5,954 nucleotides of DNA from JAMLIN01 sp041676645 (lineage in GTDB: Bacteria > Pseudomonadota > Gammaproteobacteria > Burkholderiales > Burkholderiaceae_E). Position 1 is the first letter of the stretch. The number at the start of each line of letters is the position of its first letter. Location: NCBI GenBank assembly GCA_041676645.1, contig JBAYRO010000144.1, forward strand, positions 1 through 5,954, given 5' to 3'. A model generated the notes under the pieces. The model worked only from the letters and a program-made list of their open reading frames with translations. It had not been told where the DNA came from and did not search any database. The position numbers and the translations under genes are program-made. Below are positions 1-5,044 of this stretch, in pieces.

Positions 1-309
1 GTCGCGAACCGCCTCGGCCAGCTCGGCACGGACCTCGTCGCGCGTCAGGATCCCCTGGCCGGGAGCGCTTGCCGCCTCGATCGAGCGAACCGTCTCGCCC
101 GTGGCGTTGTTGGCGATCACAGCACCGCTGCGAACCGCTTCGGCCAGTTCGGCACGGACCTGCTCGGCCGACTTGCTCGCGACCGTGGCGGATACCGGCA
201 CCACGCCTTCGCCGGTCTCGTTGTTGACGATCCCCTGGCCGGCGGCCATTGCGGAGCCGGCCGAGAGGGCGAATGCGAGGGCGATGATCGAAGTAGCAGT
301 ACGGGTCAT
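1..309 (-). CDS. Secreted DUF4148-like protein with internal duplication (3' end beyond window)
   Basis: The frame is open for 103 codons from the ATG at 309-307 to the left edge, with no stop, so the C-terminus is missing. Residues 1-22 look like a Sec signal peptide: a short basic start (MTRT), a hydrophobic stretch (IIALAFALSAG) and an AMA cleavage motif before A23, so the product is probably periplasmic or exported. The mature part carries the segment VRAELAEAVR twice (residues 51-60 and 93-102, 42 residues apart), GQGI twice (24-27 and 84-87), and related NN.TGE segments (29-34 and 67-72). The pattern LTRDEVRAELAEA resembles the LTRxQVxxEL signature of DUF4148, a family of small secreted proteins of unknown function common in Betaproteobacteria. 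The start is supported by a purine-rich ribosome-binding site, GGAAGGA, 4 bases upstream. It is transcribed away from the dehydrogenase gene. The family assignment is by motif memory only, and no function can be given. Confidence 0.72.
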   Translation of the reverse strand, partial: MTRTATSIIALAFALSAGSAMAAGQGIVNNETGEGVVPVSATVASKSAEQVRAELAEAVRSGAVIANNATGETVRSIEAASAPGQGILTRDEVRAELAEAVRD

Positions 310-313
310 GATG

Positions 314-323
314 TCCTTCCTTT
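314..323 (-). promoter_or_regulatory. Ribosome-binding site of the secreted-protein gene
   Basis: On the minus strand the bases before the ATG read GAAAGGAAGGA, then four bases, then the start codon. This is a strong purine-rich Shine-Dalgarno sequence and fixes the start at 309. The AAAGG and AAGGA units are in tandem, so either could pair with 16S rRNA. Confidence 0.65.
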
Positions 324-409
324 CTCTGTAGGTGGGTGAACGGGCGGCGCGGGGAAATCCCGGGTTCTGCCGCTTCGACTTGCGATGTCTGTCGTTCGTC
401 GATGGGTTC

Positions 410-438
410 AATGTAAAGTTTCCGAGACAAAAGATAAT
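410..438 (+). promoter_or_regulatory. Candidate rightward promoter for the dehydrogenase gene
   Basis: GATAAT at 433-438 matches the sigma-70 -10 consensus TATAAT at five of six positions and lies in the AT-rich core. No good -35 hexamer sits 16-18 bases upstream (the bases there are AATGTA and its neighbours), so it would need an activator or be weak. Transcription from here would begin near 445 and give a leader of about 210 nt that includes the 522-557 palindrome. This is a motif match only. Confidence 0.28.
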
Positions 439-489
439 CAGCCGCCACAGCAAGACATTATTCCTGTATCCGAATCAATGAATCAGCCG
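436..489 (+). repeat. 9-bp direct repeat AATCAGCCG in the divergent promoter region
   Basis: AATCAGCCG occurs at 436-444 and again at 481-489, 45 bp apart start to start. The sequence after each copy is loosely similar (CCACAGCAAGACA against CCGCAACAGACAC). The copies bracket the possible -10 elements. They could be half-sites for a regulator or the remains of a short duplication. Chance cannot be excluded for a 9-mer. Confidence 0.35.
457..486 (-). promoter_or_regulatory. Candidate leftward promoter for the secreted-protein gene
   Basis: On the minus strand, CTGATT (486-481) and AATAAT (462-457) are separated by 18 bases. The -10 matches consensus at five of six positions and the -35 at three of six. 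Transcription would begin near 450 and leave a leader of about 140 nt before the ATG at 309. It overlaps the candidate rightward promoter face to face, so the two might interfere. Weak evidence. Confidence 0.25.
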
Positions 490-521
490 AAGCCGCAACA
501 GACACCCCGCCGGCGCGAGCG

Positions 522-557
522 GTGGACACCGAGGCAGGGCGATGCCTCCTGGTCCAC
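522..557. repeat. 36-bp interrupted palindrome (operator or leader hairpin)
   Basis: Two nested perfect 6-bp inverted repeats share one centre. The outer arms are GTGGAC (522-527) and GTCCAC (552-557). The inner arms are GAGGCA (531-536) and TGCCTC (543-548). Between the arms are ACC (528-530) and CTG (549-551), and the loop is GGGCGA (537-542). As RNA this folds into a 12-bp stem with a symmetric 3x3 internal loop and a six-base loop on either strand. No U-run follows on either side, so it is not a typical intrinsic terminator. It ends 96 bp before the dehydrogenase start, where it could be a repressor operator or a structured leader. The symmetry is seen directly and the role is inferred. 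Confidence 0.6.
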
Positions 558-653
558 AATCAAGGTCTTCGACGGCGAGCTCTGCGCGAGCGAACGCCTC
601 CCGCGACGCCGACCCGCTGAAGGCCACGGCCCGCTCCCCACCGAGAGCCATTC

Positions 654-1793
654 ATGACCCAGTCCATCCCCGCCACCGCGCTGCAACTGCGCTCCCTCGT
701 ACAGGCCGACGGCACTTTGCGGATCAGCCTGGAGCCGACTCCCGTCCCCGCCCCGGGCCCCGACGAGGTGCTGATCCGGATCCAGGCAACGCCGATCAAT
801 CCGTCTGACATCGGCCTGCTGTTCGGACCGGCCGACCTGTCCTCCGTGACGGTGGCCGGCGACGCCGAGCGGCCGGTGGTCACCGCCCGCGTCCCCGAAC
901 GCGCCATGCCCGGCATCGCCGGGCGCGTGGGACAGAGCATGCCGGTGGGCAACGAAGGCGCCGGACTGGTCGTCGCCGCCGGCTCCTCGCCCGCCGCCCA
1001 GGCCTTGCTCGGCCGCACGGTGGCGGCCATCGGCGGCGCGATGTATGCGCAGTACCGCGCCCTGCCGGTGAAGCAATGCCTGCCCTTGCCGGAAGGCGCC
1101 ACGCCGGCCGAGGGCGCATCCTGCTTCGTGAACCCGCTGACCGCGCTGGGAATGGTCGAGACCATGAAGCGCGAAGGCCACACGGCCCTGGTGCACACCG
1201 CGGCGGCCAGCAACCTCGGCCAGATGCTGAACCGGATCTGCCGCAAGGACGGCATCGGCCTGGTCAACATCGTTCGCAGGCCGGAACAGGCTGCCCTGCT
1301 GCGCGATATCGGCGCCGAGCACGTCTGCGACAGCAGTGCGCCGGATTTCATGGCCGAACTGACCGACGCACTGGCGATCACGGGCGCGACGATCGCCTTC
1401 GACGCGACCGGCGGAGGTCCGCTGGCCGGTCAGATTCTGCGATGCATGGAAAACGCGATCGGTCGCAACGCCGGCGAGTACAGCCGCTACGGCTCGGCCG
1501 TGCACAAGCAGGTCTACCTGTACGGCAACCTGGACACGCGTCCGACCGAGATCCCGCGCAGCTTCGGCATGTCCTGGGGAGTGGGCGGCTGGCTGCTGTT
1601 CCCCTTCCTCGCGAAAATCGGCCCCGCCGCCGAGCAGGCGCTGCGCGAGCGCGTTGCCGCCGAGCTGAAGACCACGTTCGCGAGTCACTATGCGCGCACG
1701 GTATCGCTTGCCGAGGCGCTGAGTGCCGAAGCGATCGCCTTCTACGGGCCGCGCAATACAGGCGCCAAGGTGCTGATCGATCCTTCGATGTGA
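654..1793 (+). CDS. Zinc-free MDR-family NAD(P)H oxidoreductase
   Basis: This 379-residue protein belongs to the medium-chain dehydrogenase/reductase superfamily, usually labelled zinc-binding dehydrogenase or quinone oxidoreductase. The N-terminal GroES-like domain (about 10-140) shows PDEVLIRIQATPINPSD (36-52) and the glycine-rich PVGNEGAGLVVAAG (97-110). NPLTALGMVE (160-169) leads into the Rossmann domain, whose nucleotide-binding turn reads AAASNLGQML (183-192), the variant seen in zinc-free members. ATGGGP (251-256) is a typical later loop. The four-cysteine structural zinc loop of classical alcohol dehydrogenases is absent. The NPxTA element recalls mitochondrial-type enoyl thioester reductases, but the C-terminus does not clearly fit that group, so the substrate is open. 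The start is the first ATG after the palindrome, with only a modest CGAGAG six bases upstream. The dioxygenase gene follows after 160 bp and may share its pathway. Confidence 0.85.
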   Translation: MTQSIPATALQLRSLVQADGTLRISLEPTPVPAPGPDEVLIRIQATPINPSDIGLLFGPADLSSVTVAGDAERPVVTARVPERAMPGIAGRVGQSMPVGNEGAGLVVAAGSSPAAQALLGRTVAAIGGAMYAQYRALPVKQCLPLPEGATPAEGASCFVNPLTALGMVETMKREGHTALVHTAAASNLGQMLNRICRKDGIGLVNIVRRPEQAALLRDIGAEHVCDSSAPDFMAELTDALAITGATIAFDATGGGPLAGQILRCMENAIGRNAGEYSRYGSAVHKQVYLYGNLDTRPTEIPRSFGMSWGVGGWLLFPFLAKIGPAAEQALRERVAAELKTTFASHYARTVSLAEALSAEAIAFYGPRNTGAKVLIDPSM

Positions 1794-1907
1794 TCGGGTG
1801 GCGTCAGCCCCTTGCGCTCGGCTCGCTCGACGGTTCCCGCGCCATCGCCCACGGTCCGGTGACGCTGCCGGTCGGCTGATCGACTCGCGGGAATCGGCAG
1901 ACGCCGC

Positions 1908-1913
1908 TAGGAT
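1908..1913 (+). promoter_or_regulatory. Possible -10 element for the dioxygenase gene
   Basis: TAGGAT lies 40 bases before the dioxygenase ATG and fits four of six positions of the sigma-70 -10 consensus. No convincing -35 box lies at the usual distance: TCGACT at 1880-1885 is 22 bases away, which is too far. If used, transcription would begin near 1920, just ahead of the 1926-1940 hairpin. The 160-bp gap after the dehydrogenase gene makes a separate promoter plausible. Confidence 0.25.
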
Positions 1914-1925
1914 CATCGGAACCCC

Positions 1926-1940
1926 GCCCGCAGCGCGGGC
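1926..1940 (+). repeat. Perfect GC stem-loop directly before the dioxygenase ribosome-binding site
   Basis: GCCCGC (1926-1931), loop AGC (1932-1934), GCGGGC (1935-1940): six GC pairs and a three-base loop. The following bases, TGGAGA (1941-1946), are the likely Shine-Dalgarno sequence, seven bases before the ATG at 1954. The stem could hold back or position ribosome entry. No U-tract follows, so it is not a convincing terminator for the upstream gene. Confidence 0.45.
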
Positions 1941-1953
1941 TGGAGACGCATCC

Positions 1954-2826
1954 ATGTCACTCGGTCTAACCTCCCTGCACCCCCTGTTCGTCGCGGAAGC
2001 CAGCGGCGTCGAGTTACGCTCCTGCCACGATCCGGACGACCTGGCGGCGATCCGCCGCGGGATGGACGAGCATGCGGTACTGGTCTTTCGCGACCAGCAT
2101 CTCTCGCACCAGGAGCAGCTCGCCTTCGCCGAGCGTTTCGATGGCCGCATCCACCGCGCCACCTCGGCGGCGGCGGTGGCGAAGAACCGCCACGGTGACG
2201 AGGGCCTCACCGACATCGGCAACGTGGGCGACGACGGCCAGGTCATGGCGTCCCAGGACCGGCGCCGGATGAACAACCTCGCCAACCGCCTCTGGCATAC
2301 CGACGCCTCTTTCGTCGAGCCCTGCGGCCGGTACTCCCTGCTGGCCGCCAAGGTGGTTCCCGCCGAAGGCGCCGATACCGAGTACGCCGACATGCGCGCC
2401 GCCTACGATTCGCTCGACGCGGACTTGCGCCGGCGGGTCGAGGGCCAGCGAGCCTTCCACTCCATCGTCCATTCACGCAGCACCCTCGGCTTCGAGTTCT
2501 CGGATGCCGAGCGCCAGCGCCTGCCCGGCGCCGTCCAGCCGCTGGTCCGGACGATCCCGGGATCGGGACGCAAGGCGCTCTACCTCGCTTCGCACATCGC
2601 GCACCTGGTCGACTGGCCGGTGCCCGAGAGCCGGCTGTTACTCCTCGAGCTGATCGAGCACGCCACCCGGGCGCAGTTCGTCTACCGCCACAAGTGGCGC
2701 GAAGGCGACGTCGTCATCTGGGACAACCGCTGCACCATGCACCGGGGCACCCGCTTCGAGGACACCACGCAGCGGCGCGAGCTGGTGCGAACCACCACCC
2801 TGGACCTGCCGCGGGCAATCGCCTGA
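1954..2826 (+). CDS. TfdA-like Fe(II)/2-oxoglutarate-dependent dioxygenase
   Basis: This 290-residue cytoplasmic enzyme of the TauD/TfdA family couples oxidative decarboxylation of 2-oxoglutarate to hydroxylation of a substrate; in TfdA this cleaves the ether bond of 2,4-dichlorophenoxyacetate. The iron triad is complete: H115 and D117 in LWHTDASF, and H263 in TMHRG. R275 in QRRELVR is placed to bind 2-oxoglutarate. Several stretches resemble TfdA more than TauD: LHPLF near the N-terminus, DIGNV (88-92), DTEYADMRAAYDSL (141-154), GSGRKALY (203-210), EHATRAQFVYRHKW (235-248) and WDNRC (256-260). Length also fits TfdA (about 287). From memory of TfdA, a substrate-pocket lysine before its iron motif appears as Q96 here, so the substrate may differ. 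The ATG at 1954 is chosen because the family N-terminus starts there and GGAGA precedes it. An upstream GTG at 1798 would add 52 low-complexity residues. The stop overlaps the next start. Confidence 0.88.
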   Translation: MSLGLTSLHPLFVAEASGVELRSCHDPDDLAAIRRGMDEHAVLVFRDQHLSHQEQLAFAERFDGRIHRATSAAAVAKNRHGDEGLTDIGNVGDDGQVMASQDRRRMNNLANRLWHTDASFVEPCGRYSLLAAKVVPAEGADTEYADMRAAYDSLDADLRRRVEGQRAFHSIVHSRSTLGFEFSDAERQRLPGAVQPLVRTIPGSGRKALYLASHIAHLVDWPVPESRLLLLELIEHATRAQFVYRHKWREGDVVIWDNRCTMHRGTRFEDTTQRRELVRTTTLDLPRAIA

Positions 2827-3026
2827 TGCAGCGCATCCTGATCGCGCTGGGCGTCATCCTCGTACTGGCGGGCCTCGCCTGGCCCTGGCTCTCGCAACTG
2901 CCGTGGGGCCGGCTACCGGGCGACATCTCGATCCGGCGCGAGAACTTCAGCTTCCACTTTCCGCTGATGACCTCGCTGATCGTCTCGATCGTGCTGAGCC
3001 TCGCCCTGTGGTGGTGGCGCAAGTAG
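2826..3026 (+). CDS. DUF2905 family small membrane protein
   Basis: This 66-residue protein has two hydrophobic segments: residues 3-22 (RILIALGVILVLAGLAWPWL) and 47-63 (a leucine- and valine-rich run ending in WWW). They flank the conserved block LPGDISIRRENFSFHFPLMTS (30-50). LPGDI followed by R.ENFSF.FPL is the signature of DUF2905, a widespread bacterial inner-membrane family of unknown function. Length and layout match the family. The ATG at 2826-2828 shares its A with the TGA stop of the dioxygenase (2824-2826), and no clear Shine-Dalgarno sequence precedes it, so translation is probably coupled to that of the dioxygenase. A longer in-frame start at 2694 would add a run of arginine and histidine unlike the family. 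The link to the dioxygenase may be only positional, as DUF2905 genes sit in many contexts. Confidence 0.88.
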   Translation: MQRILIALGVILVLAGLAWPWLSQLPWGRLPGDISIRRENFSFHFPLMTSLIVSIVLSLALWWWRK

Positions 3027-3042
3027 GGACGATCAGCGTCCC
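3026..3042. terminator. Stem-loop spanning both stop codons at the convergent junction
   Basis: GGGACG (3026-3031), loop ATCAG (3032-3036), CGTCCC (3037-3042): a perfect 6-bp stem with a five-base loop. The left arm begins at the last base of the DUF2905 stop (TAG, 3024-3026). The loop contains the complement of the crotonase stop codon (TCA, 3033-3035). The two genes converge with 6 bp between stops, so a bidirectional transcription end is expected here. There is no U-run on either strand, so it is at best a weak or Rho-assisted terminator. Confidence 0.4.
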
Positions 3043-3779
3043 GTGAAGCGCGGCGGGCGCTTCTCGGCCCAGGCCCTGGCCCCTTCCTTCAGGTCCTCGG
3101 AAGACGCCGCGCGGGCGATATCCTTGAGCAGTTCGGTCGCGTCGAGCGCGCCACGGGCCATGCGGTTGAGGTGCTTCTTCATACCGGTGACCGCGATCGG
3201 CGCCATGGATGCCACGGTCGTGCACAGCGTGTCGGCGGTGGCGCCCAGCGCATCGGGTTCGACCAGGTCGGTGAGGAAGCCCATCGCCAGCATCCGTTCC
3301 GCGCGGGCGGTTTCCGCGGTCAGGAAAAGGCGCTTGGCATTGTCGAGCCCGAGCCGGGTGAGATAGCGCTCCAGGCCACGGCGATAGAAGTGCAGGCCGA
3401 GCCGGGCGGCGGGCATGAACATCTCCATGCCGTGCACACCGATGCGGAAATCACAGGCGAGGGCGAAGTCGGTGCCCCCGCCGTAGACGCTGCCCTGCAT
3501 CACCGCGACGGTGACCGGGCGCGCATCCTCGAGCGCATTGACGACTTCCTCGAAGTTCACGTTGCGCGCCTGGCCCATGCGGTTGATGTCGTAGCCGCTG
3601 CAGAAGTACTTACCTTCGGCCTGCAGCCGCAACACTCGCACCTCGGGCGCGGCGTTGACGGTGGCGATATGGTCGGCGATCGCCGCGAGGTCGTCGGGCT
3701 CGAGCCGATTGGCCCGCTCGGGGCGCACGAGGGTGATGCTCGCCACGACGCCATCGATCTTCAGTTCAGGGGTTCCCAT
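3033..3779 (-). CDS. Enoyl-CoA hydratase/isomerase (crotonase) family protein with altered active site
   Basis: This 248-residue protein has the crotonase fold, which binds acyl-CoA thioesters and stabilises an enolate in an oxyanion hole. Both oxyanion-hole segments are visible: KYFCSGYDI (57-65, family form AFxAGxD) and GSVYGGGTDFALACDFRI (96-113). The C-terminal DLKEGARAWAEKRPPRFTG (229-247) is the usual CoA-side tail. The two catalytic glutamates of rat mitochondrial hydratase (E144 in GGGCE, E164 in QPE) are not kept: the first is D104 and the second aligns with A124 in MPAARLGL. Simple hydration is therefore doubtful; isomerase, thioesterase, decarboxylase, lyase or a binding role are alternatives within the superfamily. 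The start ATG has GGAGAG about five bases upstream and lies 22 bp after the CoA-transferase stop, so the genes are very likely cotranscribed. The substrate is probably a CoA thioester made by that neighbour. Confidence 0.88.
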   Translation of the reverse strand: MGTPELKIDGVVASITLVRPERANRLEPDDLAAIADHIATVNAAPEVRVLRLQAEGKYFCSGYDINRMGQARNVNFEEVVNALEDARPVTVAVMQGSVYGGGTDFALACDFRIGVHGMEMFMPAARLGLHFYRRGLERYLTRLGLDNAKRLFLTAETARAERMLAMGFLTDLVEPDALGATADTLCTTVASMAPIAVTGMKKHLNRMARGALDATELLKDIARAASSEDLKEGARAWAEKRPPRFTGR

Positions 3780-3801
3780 GGATTCTCTCCGTCCGGCCGG
3801 C

Positions 3802-5004
3802 TCAGGCGACTGTGCCTTCGCGCTTCATCGATTCGATCGCGGTGTCGTCGTAGCCCAGCTCGCGCAGCAGCTCGACGCTGTCGGCACCCGGATCGGGCGC
3901 GGCATGGTGGAAGCGTTCGGGCTGCGGACAGCTCGACAGGTTGATCGCCGAGCGCACCAGCTCGATCTCGCCTAGCACGGGATGGGATGCCGGTCGCGTC
4001 ATGCGCAGGTGCTTCGACTGCGGATCCTCGAAGGCCTGGCCGATGTCGTAGATGGGCCCGCAGGGAACACCCGCCTCGTTCAGGCGCTCGACCAGCTGGG
4101 CCACGGTGAACCGTGATGTGACCGCCTCGATGTCGGCATCGAGCTGGTAGCGCAGGCGCTTGCGGCCCGCCGGATCGGCATACTCGGGCTTGTCGAGCAG
4201 GTCCTGCGCCCCGAGCGCCTTGCAGAAGTTCTCCCACATGCGCGGGGTGGGTGCCGCGACGTTGACGTGGCCGTCACTGGCCCGGAAGCTGCCCATGGGC
4301 ACCAGGGTCGGGTGGTTGTTGCCCTCCTGTCCGGCCACTTCCCCGTTCACCGTATAGCGGGCCGCCTGGAAATCCAGCTTGTTCAGCATGCCTTCGATCA
4401 GCGAGGTATGGACCCACTGGCCCTCGCCGGTGGCCTCGCGATGCAGCAGCGCGAGCAGGATGCCCTGGCCGAGGAACATGCCCGCGGTGGTATCGGCGAT
4501 CGCGATGCCCACGCGCATCGGGCCGCGCCCGGGCTCGCCGGTGACGGAGGCCAGGCCACTCATGCCCTGCACGATCTGGTCCACGCCGGGGCGCTCGTGA
4601 TACGGGCCGTCCTGGCCGAATCCGGAGATGCTCGCGAGGATGATCCGCGGGTTGCGCTCGCGCAGCCGCTCGTAGCTCAGGCCGAGGCGCTCCTTGACGA
4701 CGGAGCGGAAGTTCTCGACCACCACATCGGTGCGCTGGATCAGCTTGTCCAGTATCTCGGCGCCGCGCGGGGACTTCAGGTCCAGGCACAGGCTGCGCTT
4801 GTTGCGGTGCAGGTTCTGCTCGTCCGAACCACGGCGGCGGCCGGTGACCGAGCCCCGGTCCTTGCCGGGCGGCGGCTCGATCCGGGTGACGTCGGCGCCC
4901 CAGTCCGACAGCAGCCGCACAGCCGCCGGTCCGGCGCGCGCGATGGTGAGGTCGAGAACCTTGTAGCGTGACAGGGGAAGCTGGGGATCGCTGGTATGGG
5001 GCAT
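3802..5004 (-). CDS. Class III CoA-transferase (CaiB/BaiF family)
   Basis: This 400-residue protein moves CoA from one acyl-CoA to another carboxylic acid, activating a substrate without ATP. Family features in order: KVLDLTIARAGPAAVRLLSDWGADV (15-39), where members bind CoA near the N-terminus; RIEPP (41-45); RNKRSLCLDLKSPRG (67-81); DVVVENFR (93-100); SGFGQDGPY (127-135); VDQIVQGMSGLASVTGEP (141-158); and IADTTAG (169-175), in which D171 matches the catalytic aspartate that forms the acyl anhydride. NEAGVPCGPIYD (309-320) and a hydrophilic C-terminus follow. Length is normal for the family (about 380-405). The ATG at 5004 is chosen because AAGGAAG lies just upstream and the family motif begins shortly after. 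An in-frame ATG at 5127 would add 41 residues and run into the transporter gene. The ABC gene ends 40 bp upstream. The acid it activates cannot be told from sequence. Confidence 0.92.
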   Translation of the reverse strand: MPHTSDPQLPLSRYKVLDLTIARAGPAAVRLLSDWGADVTRIEPPPGKDRGSVTGRRRGSDEQNLHRNKRSLCLDLKSPRGAEILDKLIQRTDVVVENFRSVVKERLGLSYERLRERNPRIILASISGFGQDGPYHERPGVDQIVQGMSGLASVTGEPGRGPMRVGIAIADTTAGMFLGQGILLALLHREATGEGQWVHTSLIEGMLNKLDFQAARYTVNGEVAGQEGNNHPTLVPMGSFRASDGHVNVAAPTPRMWENFCKALGAQDLLDKPEYADPAGRKRLRYQLDADIEAVTSRFTVAQLVERLNEAGVPCGPIYDIGQAFEDPQSKHLRMTRPASHPVLGEIELVRSAINLSSCPQPERFHHAAPDPGADSVELLRELGYDDTAIESMKREGTVA

Positions 5005-5044
5005 GACTTCCTTGGGAAAAATATTCGTCCGGCGCGGCAGCTGC

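Larger units (their letters stand above)
310..653. other. Divergent intergenic region, 344 bp, no gene seen
   Basis: This stretch separates the leftward secreted-protein gene from the rightward dehydrogenase gene. It is uneven in composition: about 405-490 is clearly richer in A and T than the rest of the window, as expected for a promoter core, while 491-653 is GC-rich and contains a strong interrupted palindrome (522-557). Short reading frames cross it, but they have no convincing ribosome-binding site or recognisable protein, and the one starting at 385 simply runs over the dehydrogenase start. The leader of the dehydrogenase gene would be about 200 nt long if transcription begins in the AT-rich core. 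Confidence 0.75.

Noticed and set aside
522..557. The palindrome as an intrinsic terminator
   Set aside because: No run of T follows the stem on either strand and no gene ends nearby, because the flanking genes diverge from this region.
385..657. A 90-codon plus-strand frame in the divergent intergenic region
   Set aside because: It has no ribosome-binding site, its translation is proline/arginine-rich with no recognisable family, and it ends inside the start of the dehydrogenase gene.
1798..1953. A 52-residue N-terminal extension of the dioxygenase from GTG at 1798
   Set aside because: The added residues are arginine/alanine-rich and unlike the family. The TfdA-type N-terminus and a good ribosome-binding site fit the ATG at 1954, and the extension would cover the hairpin and possible promoter.
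483..2393. A 636-codon open frame on the minus strand
   Set aside because: It lies antisense to the dehydrogenase and dioxygenase genes, which have clear family motifs. Its translation is rich in R, A, G and H with no recognisable domain. Long antisense frames are common in DNA this GC-rich.
2694..2825. A longer start for the DUF2905 protein
   Set aside because: The extra 44 residues are a basic out-of-frame reading of the dioxygenase C-terminus, while the DUF2905 family starts at the transmembrane segment.
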